A stretch of 48,097 bases of DNA from Candidatus Chloroheliaceae bacterium (GCA_013390945.1 JACAUC010000013.1:1-48097); one strand, 5' to 3'; positions 32,984 to 42,723 are shown, counted from the first letter of the stretch. Notes: a model not told the origin generated them from the sequence alone. Numbers and translations are program-made.

Positions 32984-34927
32984 CTAGGAGTCTAAGGTGC
33001 TAAGGTCGCCGACAGGCTCGCCTAGTTCTTTGGCGCGGATAACCCGACGCATAATCTTGCCGGAACGGGTTTTGGGTAGGCTGGCAACAAACTCTAGTTC
33101 ATCGGGTACAGCTACCGGGCCGACGTTAGTACGCACATGTAGCTTGAGTTCGTGCAAGAGGGCATCGCTGGCTTCAAAGCCATTCTTGAGAATGACAAAG
33201 ACCTTGACGTGTTCGCCCTTTAGCTCATCTGGCTTACCAATCGCCGCTACCTCGGCTACGGCGGGATGGCTGACTAGACTCGACTCAATTTCCATGGAGC
33301 CTAAGCGGTGTCCGCTAACCTTGATTACATCGTCTACCCGGCCCTGAATCCAGAAGTAACCATCGTCGTCTTTGAGAGCGGCATCGCCCGCGAAATAGAC
33401 ATCCTCGATGGTGTTCCAATAAGTCTCATAACGGGCAGGGTCTTTGTAGATTGTCCGCATCAGGCTCGGCCAAGGGTAGCGCACTATCAAGAAGCCGCCT
33501 TTGTCGTGGCCTACGCTGTTACCGTCTTTGTCCACTATATCGGCCTCAATGGTCGGGAAGGGACGGGTGGCACTACCGGGCTTCAGTGGCAGGATTGGAG
33601 TGGGCGTAATCATCTGAGCGCCCGTTTCGGTTTGCCACCAAGTGTCCATAATAGGTAGCGCATTCTTGCCAATCTGCTCATGGTACCAAATCCAAGCTTC
33701 GGGGTTGATCGGTTCACCGACACTACCCAACAAGCGTAGGCTGCTTAAATCATGCTTGGCAGGCCAATCGGTACCATGGCGCATCAGGCCGCGAATAGCG
33801 GTCGGAGCAGTATAAAGAATGGTGATTTTATACTTCTCAATAATCTGCCACCAACGATCCGGGGCGGGATAGGTCGGAATACCTTCAAACACAATACTGG
33901 TAGCAGCGTTCATCAAAGGCCCATAGATTACATAGCTGTGACCAGTCACCCAACCTACATCGGCGGTACACCAGAAAACATCATCCGGCTTAATATCAAA
34001 GACGAATTTGGTGGTGGCATAAGTACCTACCGCATAGCCACCTTGAATATGAACTACGCCCTTGGGCTTGCCTGTCGAACCACTGGTATAGAGGATATAG
34101 AGCATATCTTCGGCATCCAGTTCTTCGCACGGAACGACAGTATCGAGGCCAATACCCTCGCAGGCATCTTCCCAATAAATGTCACGGCCCTCCTGCATAT
34201 TTACTTCGGTACCGAGGTGTTTAGCAACGATCACCTTTTCAATGGTCGGGGTGTCGAGTAAGGCTTCGTCAGCCAACTTCTTCAACTCTACCAGTTTACC
34301 GCCACGATGGTTGCCATCAGCAGTAATGAGGACTTTGGCTTCGCAGTCCACAATCCGTTCGCGCAAAGCACTAGAGGCAAAGCCACCAAAAACTACCGAG
34401 TGCGGTGCGCCTAAACGGGCGCAGGCCAACACTGCAATAATCTGCTCAAGAATAGCAGGCATATAGATAGAAATGCGGTCGCCCTTCTGTACACCCAACT
34501 TTTGCAAAGCGGCAGAAAGTTGGTTTACACGTTGGTAAAGCTCTTTGTAGGTTAGGGTGCGGGTTGAACCATCATCACCCTCCCAATGATAGGCCACTTT
34601 CTCTTCAATCGGGGTACCGATGTAGCGATCAAGGCAGTTGTAGACAATATTGAACTTACCCTCGCTAAACCACTTGAAGAAGGGCTTTTCCGTCCACTCA
34701 AAAACAGTCTTCCAAGGCTGAAACCAGTGTAGCTCACTAGCCAAATCGCTCCAAAACTCTTCCCGATTGGCAAGAGACCACTTGTAAAATTCGCTATAAT
34801 CGGAAAACCCCTTAGTCTTCATATAGGCTGTAATATTGGCATTATCTATAATGTCCTGACTAGGACTAAAGACCCGTTCTTCGTGCATCACCCGATCTGT
34901 AGCATCAAATTTTAGGTTGCTACTCAT
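32984..34927 (-). CDS. acs: Acetyl-coenzyme A synthetase (AMP-forming)
   Basis: Acs activates acetate to acetyl-CoA through acetyl-AMP in the cytosol. The 647-residue protein has the adenylate-forming motifs YTSGSTGKPKGVVH (A3), DTWWQTETGAQMITP (A5, Acs-type) and GRVDDVIKVSGHRLGSMEIE (A8), plus the C-terminal RSGKIMRRVIR whose Lys624 is the acetylation site in the family. I chose the ATG at 34927 with GGAGG nine bases upstream; an upstream start at 34969 would add 14 residues not typical of the family. A good terminator follows. It allows acetate use, consistent with photoheterotrophic or mixotrophic growth. Confidence 0.95.
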   Translation of the reverse strand: MSSNLKFDATDRVMHEERVFSPSQDIIDNANITAYMKTKGFSDYSEFYKWSLANREEFWSDLASELHWFQPWKTVFEWTEKPFFKWFSEGKFNIVYNCLDRYIGTPIEEKVAYHWEGDDGSTRTLTYKELYQRVNQLSAALQKLGVQKGDRISIYMPAILEQIIAVLACARLGAPHSVVFGGFASSALRERIVDCEAKVLITADGNHRGGKLVELKKLADEALLDTPTIEKVIVAKHLGTEVNMQEGRDIYWEDACEGIGLDTVVPCEELDAEDMLYILYTSGSTGKPKGVVHIQGGYAVGTYATTKFVFDIKPDDVFWCTADVGWVTGHSYVIYGPLMNAATSIVFEGIPTYPAPDRWWQIIEKYKITILYTAPTAIRGLMRHGTDWPAKHDLSSLRLLGSVGEPINPEAWIWYHEQIGKNALPIMDTWWQTETGAQMITPTPILPLKPGSATRPFPTIEADIVDKDGNSVGHDKGGFLIVRYPWPSLMRTIYKDPARYETYWNTIEDVYFAGDAALKDDDGYFWIQGRVDDVIKVSGHRLGSMEIESSLVSHPAVAEVAAIGKPDELKGEHVKVFVILKNGFEASDALLHELKLHVRTNVGPVAVPDELEFVASLPKTRSGKIMRRVIRAKELGEPVGDLSTLDS

Positions 34928-35248
34928 TCTAGGAATCCTCCCTCTCTTCGTTGTAATCCATTGTTCCAACGCTGGAACTTGATTTTGTTAAGCGTTCTTT
35001 GGCTAACCGCTAAACTAGGATTTAAAACCGCAACATTGCTTTCGCACTTCCAAACCTGCAACTATAGCATATATTCAGTTGCCTTTGATCCAATAGATTT
35101 AATTTAATTTCCTGAAAAGATAAAAAGCAAGGAGCTTTGGCAATAAACTTACCCTAAAGATTATAGATTATAAGCCGCAAAGTTTCAACGTCAAACAGCC
35201 TAGTGAAAAGGCAATTAAAGAGCAGTTATTGGCATTTGGGCGTTAGGG

Positions 35249-37165
35249 CTAGTTTTTAACGTACCAATCGGTGTAGCGTTGAGCAAAGGGGCCAAGCGAC
35301 CCTTCTGTAATACCACCCACCGAAAAGAGTGCTCCCAGATAGCCCTCTTCAGCATAGAGATAGAGATAGGGTAATTCACTAGCTTCAAAGGACTGAATCT
35401 CAGTCAGGAGCGACAGACGAAGTGTTTCATCAGGTTCGTGAGCCGCCTTATCGTAAAGCTCAATCAATTTGGTATCGTTGTAGCCACTAAAATTGTTTTG
35501 CCAAACCTGACCAAAGCGGGTAAGGTCTATTGAAGGTGCTTGCCAACCACCCAAAAAGAGATCATAGTCGTAGGGAGGCTCTTTAAGCTGACTCACATAA
35601 TTTAAGAAATCGAAAGAGACCAATCTAAGAGAGACCCCCAATTCGGCCAACCGTTGTTGGAAATAGAGTGCCATTCGTCCACGCAACGACCCTTCGGAAT
35701 TGTAGACCAGCGTTAGTTCAGGCGTTTCGTGGCCTTGAGGGTCAAGCAAGTGACCATCCGTATCACGCCAAGTGTAACCCGCTTCTTTGAGTAAGAGTCG
35801 CGCTTGTTCCATACCCCCCCCATATTTCTCGATATTCTCTATAAAAGTCGGATGGCCGGGAGGTACATCACTATACATTGGAGTACCAAGTCCTTCGCCG
35901 GGGCCGTTAATAAGAGTGGCCCGGTCAGTAAGGGAGGCCAGTGCCTGCCGAAAAGCAGGGTTAGCAGGCAGGGTACGGCGAAAGTTAAAGCCGAGATAGT
36001 TCCATTCTGGCATCGCTGGATTCCAGTGGTAGGTAATTACTTTTGCCGCATCGTTCATTTCAAGGTAACGGTCGGTTGGTGGTATATAGAAATCAAGCTC
36101 GCCTCGCGCCAGCATTTCTAGTGCCTTACGCGAGTCTGGAAGGTAGAGGAAGGTAAGACTATTCAAATAGGGCGGAGGTGAAATAGTGCTGGCTTCGTTG
36201 CGGACAAATGTAATTCTCTCTTGCCTAACCCATTCTTTAAGCAGCCAAGGGCCACTAACTACCGTCGGCCCAAATATTTCACTATTTTGGTTGGCCTCGC
36301 TCCAACTGCGCCCTTCCCAAATATGTTTGGGTAGAGGTTCCACAAAATTTGCCAGTTCAAAAGGATCCGCATAGCGGTCGCGCAATTTTACCAACAACGT
36401 GTGGCTATCCGGGGCAACATAGCTCTCAATCGCCGCCGTAAAAGGAGCTGCACCCGTCCAGTTTTTGCCGGGGTCAAGTGCCTGAGTATAAGTCCAGAGA
36501 TAATCGGCAGCAGTAATGGGTTGCCCATCGCTCCACTTAATATCAGAACGCAAGACAAAGACTGCCGCCTTCTGAGAATCGTCATACTTAAAAGCTAGGG
36601 CCGCGTTTGGTTCCCACTCCAAAGTGCGCGGGTTGCGTCGCAGGAGTTTAGCATCGTAGAGCAGGGCGCGATATTGTTGGGAGACCACATCCGGAGGGCC
36701 ATAGGGCTGCAAAGTAATGGCTTCATGCTCTTGGGCGCTGATTAAGTCGCCTCCAATGGCTCTGACCGGACGAGGGGTAGCCGTTATCGCTGGAGGTGAT
36801 AGGGCAATTGGGGTTGGCGAAAGCAGATTAGGGCTAGGTGTAGCCGTAGAAAGTAAGTCACGAGTAGGTGAAACGGGCGGAGCCGTAGAAACCTCAGAAT
36901 CTGGTGCTACTGGCGTATTGGTAGCCCTTAACGCTGTAGATCGAGTAAGCGTAGTCCGGGTAGTTTCAGTAATAATTGGAGTGGGTGAAAAGGGTACTAC
37001 CGTTGGGGTAGCAAGTTGAGGAGAAGGGCGCGGCGTAGCCGTAGCCCCCTCCGGTGTCACTAGTCCACCGCAACCCCCTAATACCAGATTTAGAAACAAG
37101 AGAGCCAGCAGCACAAGGCTGAAACGCGAAATCACTTGTATTTTTAGGAAGACTATCGTTATCAC
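35249..37165 (-). CDS. Family 5 ABC-transporter solute-binding lipoprotein
   Basis: The 638-residue protein has a lipoprotein signal (FSLVLLALLFLNLVLGGC, lipobox LGGC), a Thr/Pro-rich linker of about 100 residues, and an SBP_bac_5 domain from about residue 140 (dipeptide/oligopeptide/nickel family): WEPNAALAFKYDD, FVLRSDIKWSDGQPITAADYLWTY, YNYLGFNFRR-like EWNYLGFNFRRTLPANPAFRQALASLTDR, and YLYAEEG near the end. It binds an extracellular solute, most often a peptide. No permease or ATPase gene lies adjacent, so its transporter must be elsewhere, or it acts as an orphan sensor. The start is GTG at 37165 or a second GTG ten codons later. Confidence 0.85.
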   Translation of the reverse strand: MITIVFLKIQVISRFSLVLLALLFLNLVLGGCGGLVTPEGATATPRPSPQLATPTVVPFSPTPIITETTRTTLTRSTALRATNTPVAPDSEVSTAPPVSPTRDLLSTATPSPNLLSPTPIALSPPAITATPRPVRAIGGDLISAQEHEAITLQPYGPPDVVSQQYRALLYDAKLLRRNPRTLEWEPNAALAFKYDDSQKAAVFVLRSDIKWSDGQPITAADYLWTYTQALDPGKNWTGAAPFTAAIESYVAPDSHTLLVKLRDRYADPFELANFVEPLPKHIWEGRSWSEANQNSEIFGPTVVSGPWLLKEWVRQERITFVRNEASTISPPPYLNSLTFLYLPDSRKALEMLARGELDFYIPPTDRYLEMNDAAKVITYHWNPAMPEWNYLGFNFRRTLPANPAFRQALASLTDRATLINGPGEGLGTPMYSDVPPGHPTFIENIEKYGGGMEQARLLLKEAGYTWRDTDGHLLDPQGHETPELTLVYNSEGSLRGRMALYFQQRLAELGVSLRLVSFDFLNYVSQLKEPPYDYDLFLGGWQAPSIDLTRFGQVWQNNFSGYNDTKLIELYDKAAHEPDETLRLSLLTEIQSFEASELPYLYLYAEEGYLGALFSVGGITEGSLGPFAQRYTDWYVKN

Positions 37166-37280
37166 AGCATTAGTTATCTTAGATTAATTAGTTGCAGGTT
37201 GGTCGCTGCTGCTAAGTATAGTGCTTTAAGCCAAATCTTCCAAGTGGGAGAAGTTGTTGACGCGGTGCTGCTCCTCTCTC

Positions 37281-38513
37281 CTAAAGGTGGAAGGTAGCTG
37301 GTTCAATGAGGGCGCGACCTAATACGGCCCCGGTGGAACCAAGTGTAATCAATTCTAAGCGTACTGGTTTGGTCAAGTGCTTACGAACCTCGATACAGGC
37401 TAAACGACAGACCTCATCTAAGAGCCAACCAATCCGTCGGCGGCTGAGCAGACGAATCAATTCATTAGTATTGGGACTGTTTCGCAAGCTTTGAATGGTA
37501 AAACTATCGAGGTCACGGCGTTGGGCGATAGTTGCTAAAAATTCGTTATTAACTTGTTCGACATTAAGCGAATTGAGATCGCCTCTAGCAAGGGCGATTA
37601 TTTCTGCTGGGCCACCGCCGATAGTCAGCAGATCCAGCCCGATAATATTGCCCACCTGAGCGAGCGCACTCCGCAAGCTGATGCCTCGGGCGGGCAGGTC
37701 TACCAGAAGTTCATTCGCCTCATTGAATAGCACTGGTAAAGCTTGGCTACTAAAAGAATCGAGTGCCATCCCAAGATGGGTAAGTTCAGTGGGCGGAATA
37801 GTAAACAATTGTTGTGTTTTGGCTCCGGTCTTTAGGTTGGGCAACCCCTCTACATTGTTGACAAGGGAAACAAAGACCCTTACTCCCTGTCCCCATTTTG
37901 AATCGGGTAACAAGACCAATGCTTCTCGCACCGCTTCACCTAATAATTCACGTGGAATCTCCTGCAAAGCGCGAGGCAGGGAACCTTCCTCTTGCAACCC
38001 AAAATGAAGGAAGAGTGGAATTTGGCGTAATGGAGCTGGCCCCTCTAATTCGGTCGTAGTAACGGTAGCAGTTAATTTGGAGGGTTTTTGTTTTTGACTG
38101 GTATCAAGTTGCAACCAGAGTATTTCAGGCTCGGAGTGAGACCCTGGTATAGTAACAATACTATTTTCAGGCGGTTGTGCTGGGTTTTCAACGCCCTCCT
38201 CTTCCCAAGCCACCCGTACCCGAACTTCTGGTACATCGTCAGCACTGGAATTACTGTTGCGCGTTCCCACCACCGAGCAGAGCGCACCCCTACTCTCCAA
38301 GATACATTTATCAACTTTAAAACTAGCGGTACGCCCATCGAGTAACGAAACACGCACCCGCCGCACAACCTGATTGGTTAACAAAGCGGTAGCCGCCGCT
38401 TTTACTGCGGCTGCGGCGGTTACATGGATAAGATCTCCTTGGTTGTTTTTTAAAGGTTCTGGTAGCGTAATTAGTGCGCTCCGCCCTGCTTTTTCCATTG
38501 CGTCGCGTTCCAT
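37281..38513 (-). CDS. Divergent CbiD-like protein (cobalt-precorrin-5B C1-methyltransferase family)
   Basis: I reach CbiD by alignment of blocks rather than overall identity. The N-terminus (VTAAAAVKAAATALLTNQVVRRVRVSLLDGRTASFKV) follows the CbiD TGTCAAAAAKAA-ALL...V-V-LPDG pattern, ALCSVVGTRN...VPEVRVRV follows CAVVKDAGDDPDVT, and VGNIIGLDLL with GGGPAEIIALARGDLN and LACIEVRKHLT...VLGRA follow the C-terminal GNYIGFALE, HIGKLVKLAAGI and ERARERL...G-VLG blocks. The canonical TTGTC start and the HIGK motif are lost. CbiD normally methylates C1 in anaerobic corrin synthesis. It lies 81 bp from cobT on the same strand, supporting a corrinoid link. The start at ATG 38513 has AAAGG nine bases upstream; a GTG at 38546 is the alternative. 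The loss of key motifs makes an altered function possible. Confidence 0.5.
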   Translation of the reverse strand: MERDAMEKAGRSALITLPEPLKNNQGDLIHVTAAAAVKAAATALLTNQVVRRVRVSLLDGRTASFKVDKCILESRGALCSVVGTRNSNSSADDVPEVRVRVAWEEEGVENPAQPPENSIVTIPGSHSEPEILWLQLDTSQKQKPSKLTATVTTTELEGPAPLRQIPLFLHFGLQEEGSLPRALQEIPRELLGEAVREALVLLPDSKWGQGVRVFVSLVNNVEGLPNLKTGAKTQQLFTIPPTELTHLGMALDSFSSQALPVLFNEANELLVDLPARGISLRSALAQVGNIIGLDLLTIGGGPAEIIALARGDLNSLNVEQVNNEFLATIAQRRDLDSFTIQSLRNSPNTNELIRLLSRRRIGWLLDEVCRLACIEVRKHLTKPVRLELITLGSTGAVLGRALIEPATFHL

Positions 38514-38593
38514 ATAAATTGGCCTTTCTGACTTGGCCTGTGCCACCTAATCAATTAACGTAAGCTACATTACAATATTAAATTAAAAGAAGA

Positions 38594-39673
38594 CTAAACT
38601 TCACTAACTAACTTTTGCTCATCCCGTTCACTTACCCCGGCTTCGCCAAAGGTTGCCATCTCTTGCAGAATCTGACAAGCGGCTTCCACTACACTCATTG
38701 CTAGAGCTGCGCCTGTTCCTTCTCCTAGCCGTAGATTTAGATTTAGCAAAGGGTTCAACTCCATGCGCTCTAGCATGACCCGATGCCCTATTTCCACCGA
38801 GTTGTGTGCCGCGATCAAGTAATCCCTTACCGGCGGATGCCATTCGGTTGCTACTAGTGCGGCGGCAGTGGAGATAAAACCATCTATTACCACCGGAATG
38901 TGAGCAGCGGCGGCCCCGAAAATCAGGCCGACTAATCCGGCAATCTCAAAACCGCCTAACTTGGTCAAGACCTCAAGGGCATCGGTTGGATCAGGCTGAT
39001 TTAATTCTAGGGCGCGTTCTATTACCGCTACCTTGCGTTGCCACCCGGCCTCGTCTACCCCTGTACCCTTACCGGTTACTTGTGCTACGTCTAACCCGGT
39101 AAAAGCGGCTACAATAGCACTAGAAGGGGTAGTATTGCCAATGCCCATATCGCCAGTACCCACCAGATCCAGCCCTAGGCGGATCTCGGCTTGGACAATC
39201 TCAATACCTGCTTCCACGGCTTGTCGGGCTTCTTCCTCGGTCATCGCTGGCCCTACTGCCAGATTTCGGGTTCCATACCCAATCTTGTGTCTAAGCAGAC
39301 CGACGCTTTCTGGTAAATCGGCGGCTACTCCCAAGTCGGCTACTACTACCCTTGCCCCAACCTGTCGGGACAGCACATTGATGGCTGCCCCCCCTGCTAA
39401 GAAGTTAAAGACCATTTGTGGGGTTACTTCTGCAGGATAGGCACTTACGCCTTCCGCCACTACCCCATGATCCCCGGCCATTACTATTATCGCCTTGCGC
39501 TTAACACTTGGCTGGGCCACTCCGGTAATACCAGCGATCTTAATTGAGAGTTCTTCCAGTCGTCCTAGGCTACCTTCAGGTTTGGTCAGGCGGTTTTGCC
39601 GCTGACGTGCAGCAGTCATAGCGGTTTCGTCTAGTGGTTTAATCGCCTGTAACGTCTTTTCTATTAAGCCCAT
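38594..39673 (-). CDS. cobT: Nicotinate-nucleotide-dimethylbenzimidazole phosphoribosyltransferase
   Basis: CobT makes alpha-ribazole phosphate, the lower-ligand precursor of cobalamin, from dimethylbenzimidazole and nicotinate mononucleotide. The 359-residue protein has RLTKPEGSLGRLEELS, IIVMAGDHGVVAEGVSAYP (the DHG loop), MGIGNTTPSSAIVAAFTG, and the C-terminal LRLGEGTGAALAMSVVEAA whose Glu318 corresponds to the catalytic base. I chose the ATG at 39673 rather than the TTG at 39706. The CbiD-like gene follows 81 bp downstream. No B12 riboswitch is seen upstream. The enzyme fits salvage or late steps of B12 synthesis, needed for example for bacteriochlorophyll pathway enzymes with corrinoid cofactors. 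Confidence 0.93.
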   Translation of the reverse strand: MGLIEKTLQAIKPLDETAMTAARQRQNRLTKPEGSLGRLEELSIKIAGITGVAQPSVKRKAIIVMAGDHGVVAEGVSAYPAEVTPQMVFNFLAGGAAINVLSRQVGARVVVADLGVAADLPESVGLLRHKIGYGTRNLAVGPAMTEEEARQAVEAGIEIVQAEIRLGLDLVGTGDMGIGNTTPSSAIVAAFTGLDVAQVTGKGTGVDEAGWQRKVAVIERALELNQPDPTDALEVLTKLGGFEIAGLVGLIFGAAAAHIPVVIDGFISTAAALVATEWHPPVRDYLIAAHNSVEIGHRVMLERMELNPLLNLNLRLGEGTGAALAMSVVEAACQILQEMATFGEAGVSERDEQKLVSEV

Positions 39674-39706
39674 CTCTGTTCTTTCTGTGGAGAGTATGCT
39701 CTGCAA

Positions 39707-40316
39707 CGCAGACCCCTTATAAATATAAAAACCTTCTATTGTTCCATTAGCTTAGGCTCAACCCATTGAGCCATTTGTGTCAATTGAGAGATAGCTAGGT
39801 CAAACTTTCGTTATCCAAGCCTGCCTCAGTGAATAATTAATAAAGAATTTGTAAACCTTGTGTTAAGTATAGCTCTTGAGGCTTTACAAGTCAAGGTTTC
39901 AGAGCTACTTCCCAGCCATTCCTCATTCTTTCTTCATAGCGGTTTAAGATGTTTGGTTAACTAAAACGTAAACATATTCAATACCTCAACGGTTTAAGGC
40001 AAGGCTCAAAAGCAGAGCTTTTGGCTTTACAATTCAGCACCAAGCCGCCAAAAAGTACTATTAATATATTGAAGTGCCAAGCCGATTTGAACCTTGCCCT
40101 AGAGGTTATGCTCCTTTTTTTCGTTAAGTCTACTACTTTAGTCTTATACCTACTTGCTACACTGGTCTCACCACATTTCCTACTTTAGCCTGACACTTAA
40201 CATGCGTTAATGCCTTAAAATTAACCCTATACCAATATGTAATTAACGATGCTTGCTTTACATGGTATATTGCAAATCGTTTCAAAATATTAGTTTGTTT
40301 TGGAGAATTTTTAGCC
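39707..40316. other. 610-bp intergenic region with an RNA-like inverted repeat
   Basis: No gene is seen between cobT and the 40317 gene, which diverge. GGCAAGGCTCAAA (39998-40010) and TTTGAACCTTGCC (40086-40098) can pair with one wobble, enclosing about 75 bases, and a perfect hairpin AAAAGC-AGA-GCTTTT (40008-40022) competes with or extends it. Promoters of both flanking genes presumably lie here. Confidence 0.45.
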
Positions 40317-40724
40317 ATGATGATAAATACGTATAGTTCGGTAGAGGCTGAGCCTGAGCTAATAGAAGGAGCGGTTTTGATGGTAGTAGAGTTGGAAAAG
40401 ATTGTTAGTAATCTAGGGGTGATTTTTTCATACAATAGCACCGAAAACACCTTGCAAATAACGCTTCAACAAGCCCATGCTCTGCCCCGTGACGAAGCCG
40501 AGCGGCTTTGGCGGTTGATTAAAGTCTTTGCTATCTCTCATCCGCGATCCCCTAACCTAGTGTTAGAAGTAGCGGGAGAACGGATAGCCTATGGCCCGGC
40601 TGAATCTTTGGACGAGCAATTTTCCCTAGATTACAATCGCACAGAACGGAATTGCCTTTTCCTAATGTCGCAACGCCTCCAATATAATACTTGCAGACCC
40701 TCCTATATTAGATTGGTTCAATGA
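40317..40724 (+). CDS. Small hypothetical protein
   Basis: The 135-residue product is soluble with no signal peptide or membrane helix. I do not recognise a family. The core (ILEGAVLMVVELEKIVSNLGVIFSYNSTENTLQITLQQAHALPRDEAERLWRLIKVFAISHPRSPNLVLEVAGERIAY; read in pieces, residues about 16-97) has alternating hydrophobic strands and one helix, suggesting a small alpha/beta domain. The start has TTGGAGAA about ten bases upstream. It precedes the M28 peptidase with an 85-bp gap. Confidence 0.5.
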   Translation: MMINTYSSVEAEPELIEGAVLMVVELEKIVSNLGVIFSYNSTENTLQITLQQAHALPRDEAERLWRLIKVFAISHPRSPNLVLEVAGERIAYGPAESLDEQFSLDYNRTERNCLFLMSQRLQYNTCRPSYIRLVQ

Positions 40725-40809
40725 GGTTTCGCTTTATATCCCTGCTAACTTGGGTTATACTAAGGCTACATCTAACTGCCGTAGGAACCCAAAATGCCAG
40801 GGAGAAAAC

Positions 40810-42705
40810 ATGCCTTTAAAATCAACTTTTCCCCGTTTTATTAGCCTTAGTTTATTAGTTTTACTGCTCTGCCAACTACTTTTGCCTATTGCGCCTGCAC
40901 TGGCCCGAAGGGATGTAGGAGGGCTTGACCTCCTTCCAAAGGTGGCAGTTGCGCCCGTGCCTAGCTTACAAGATTTTGTAGCCTCGATTTCCTCTGATAA
41001 TATCTTGCACGAGGTCTCCGGTCTTTCTAAATTTTCGCGCTGTCTGAATAATTCCTCTCATGCGGCGGCAGCAATTTATCTTCAGGAGCGGATTCGCGCT
41101 GTCGGCTTGGTTCCTATGGTACAGTCCTTCTCTAGTTCTGCCCCCGGTGTGCAGGTTACACCGCTTCAAAATATCGTGGTGCGCTTGCCCGGTACCAATC
41201 CTCACGCTCTTCATCTGCTTACCGCTCATTATGACAGTAGCCCCAATCGCTTATACCCTCCTCCTTGTGATAACGCTGCGCCAGGTGCAAATGATAATGG
41301 CAGTGGCGTGGCGGTTTTATTGGAATTGGCCCGCCTCTTTGGATTGGGCCGCATCAGTTTTGAGGATGATATAGAACTGGTCTTTTTTGACGCGGAAGAG
41401 TACGGCTATTTGGGAAGCCAATATTTCGTGCGAAATTTGGATAGTTCCAGCACGATTAACCCAGCAAATTTGCCACTTGGGGTAGTGATAAACCTAGATA
41501 TGGTGGGCTACAGCGCACAGCAAGGTAAGGGTAAAGTTTGGGCGGTGGCCCAACCCGGTGCCTCGTTGGATTTGGCCCAGCAGGGCGCAGAAATTGCGGC
41601 TACTTATAGTCCGGCGGCCCGTTATGGCCTCTATACTATCGGCGACCTCTTTCCGGCCAGTCGTGACCCTAACCGCCTGAGTGACCAATCCTCTTTTTGG
41701 AAAGCCAACAAAGGTACTGCCATCTTCCTGACCGAAGATGTGGCGGATGACATTGGCAACGATTCGCGTTATCATACGCCCGGCGATACCCTCTATAATA
41801 AAGATGGCTCGCTGCGCCTTGACCCCGCTCTAATGGCAGATACGGCTCGTGTCGCTATTGCTATTGCAGGCACAAAAGCCCATCCACAACCCCGTCGCTT
41901 CTTTCCTAACTTGAACCCGCTCTTTGAGCGTAACTGGAGCAGAGCCGACTGTCCGGTGTTAGTTGGCTCCGAGACTGGACAAACCGCCGGGCGAAGCTGG
42001 TTGTGGGGGCTTGCTCCTAATCAGATTTTTGAGGAACCCTATGAGGAGGCACCGGGTGGCAAGCGGTTAGTCACCTATTTTGATAAGGCTCGGATGGAAC
42101 TGCGCTTGCCCGGCTCCACCGTCACCAATGGTTTGCTGGTGAGGGAATTAGCGACGGGTGCGCTTCAGTTAGGGGATACTAAATTTAGTCAACTTGCTCC
42201 CTCCCAAGTGCCTGTCGCTGGTGATCCTAACCAGCAGGGGCAAAATCCCACTTCGCCTACCTACGCCAGCTTTAAGAATTTGGTGGAAGGTGATAAGGTA
42301 GCCGAAACACATAATACACCCGTTACGGCTACGCTGGAGCGCAATGGTCAGGCAGGGGTAAATGAAACCTTGGCCCATTATGCCCGTAATACAGTCTATA
42401 TTCCCAATACGGGTCATAATATACCTGATCTTTTCTGGACTTGGTTCGAGTCTCAGGGCCGTACCTACGATCCACTCAAGGATAGTTATACCAACGGTCT
42501 TATTTTTGATTGGCAGGAAACGGTCGGTTATCCCATCAGTGAAGCCTATTGGATACGTACTCGGATCGCAGGTCAAGAGCAAGAGGTATTGGTACAACTT
42601 TTCGAGCGACGGGTCTTGACCTATAATCCTGCAAATGAAGCCGCTTTCAAGGTTGAAATGGGTAACGTTGGCTCACACTATTATAGCTGGCGCTATAATA
42701 AATAA
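40810..42705 (+). CDS. Secreted M28 zinc aminopeptidase with C-terminal QYF-type domain
   Basis: The 631-residue protein has a signal peptide (FISLSLLVLLLCQLLLPIAPALA) and an M28 peptidase domain at about residues 40-345. All five zinc ligands are present: His in TAHYDSSPN (about 140), Asp in GANDNGSGVAV (about 160), Glu-Glu in FFDAEEYGYLGS (about 195), Asp in INLDMVGYS (about 228) and His in RYHTPGDTLY (about 320). It removes N-terminal amino acids from peptides outside the cell. The C-terminal 280 residues repeat the domain of the protein at 4691: VTYFDKARMEL, NGLLVRELATG, PTYASF, EAYWIRTRI, VLVQLFERRVLTYNP and FKVEMGNVGSHYY. The ATG at 40810 has AGGGAG eight bases upstream; an earlier in-frame start at 40750 would block the signal peptide. 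Confidence 0.88.
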   Translation: MPLKSTFPRFISLSLLVLLLCQLLLPIAPALARRDVGGLDLLPKVAVAPVPSLQDFVASISSDNILHEVSGLSKFSRCLNNSSHAAAAIYLQERIRAVGLVPMVQSFSSSAPGVQVTPLQNIVVRLPGTNPHALHLLTAHYDSSPNRLYPPPCDNAAPGANDNGSGVAVLLELARLFGLGRISFEDDIELVFFDAEEYGYLGSQYFVRNLDSSSTINPANLPLGVVINLDMVGYSAQQGKGKVWAVAQPGASLDLAQQGAEIAATYSPAARYGLYTIGDLFPASRDPNRLSDQSSFWKANKGTAIFLTEDVADDIGNDSRYHTPGDTLYNKDGSLRLDPALMADTARVAIAIAGTKAHPQPRRFFPNLNPLFERNWSRADCPVLVGSETGQTAGRSWLWGLAPNQIFEEPYEEAPGGKRLVTYFDKARMELRLPGSTVTNGLLVRELATGALQLGDTKFSQLAPSQVPVAGDPNQQGQNPTSPTYASFKNLVEGDKVAETHNTPVTATLERNGQAGVNETLAHYARNTVYIPNTGHNIPDLFWTWFESQGRTYDPLKDSYTNGLIFDWQETVGYPISEAYWIRTRIAGQEQEVLVQLFERRVLTYNPANEAAFKVEMGNVGSHYYSWRYNK

Positions 42706-42723
42706 TACTAAAGGAGTTAGTGG

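Noticed and set aside
39707..40316. Cobalamin riboswitch before cobT
   Set aside because: I looked for the B12-box and the conserved GCCCCCGC core on the minus strand and found neither.
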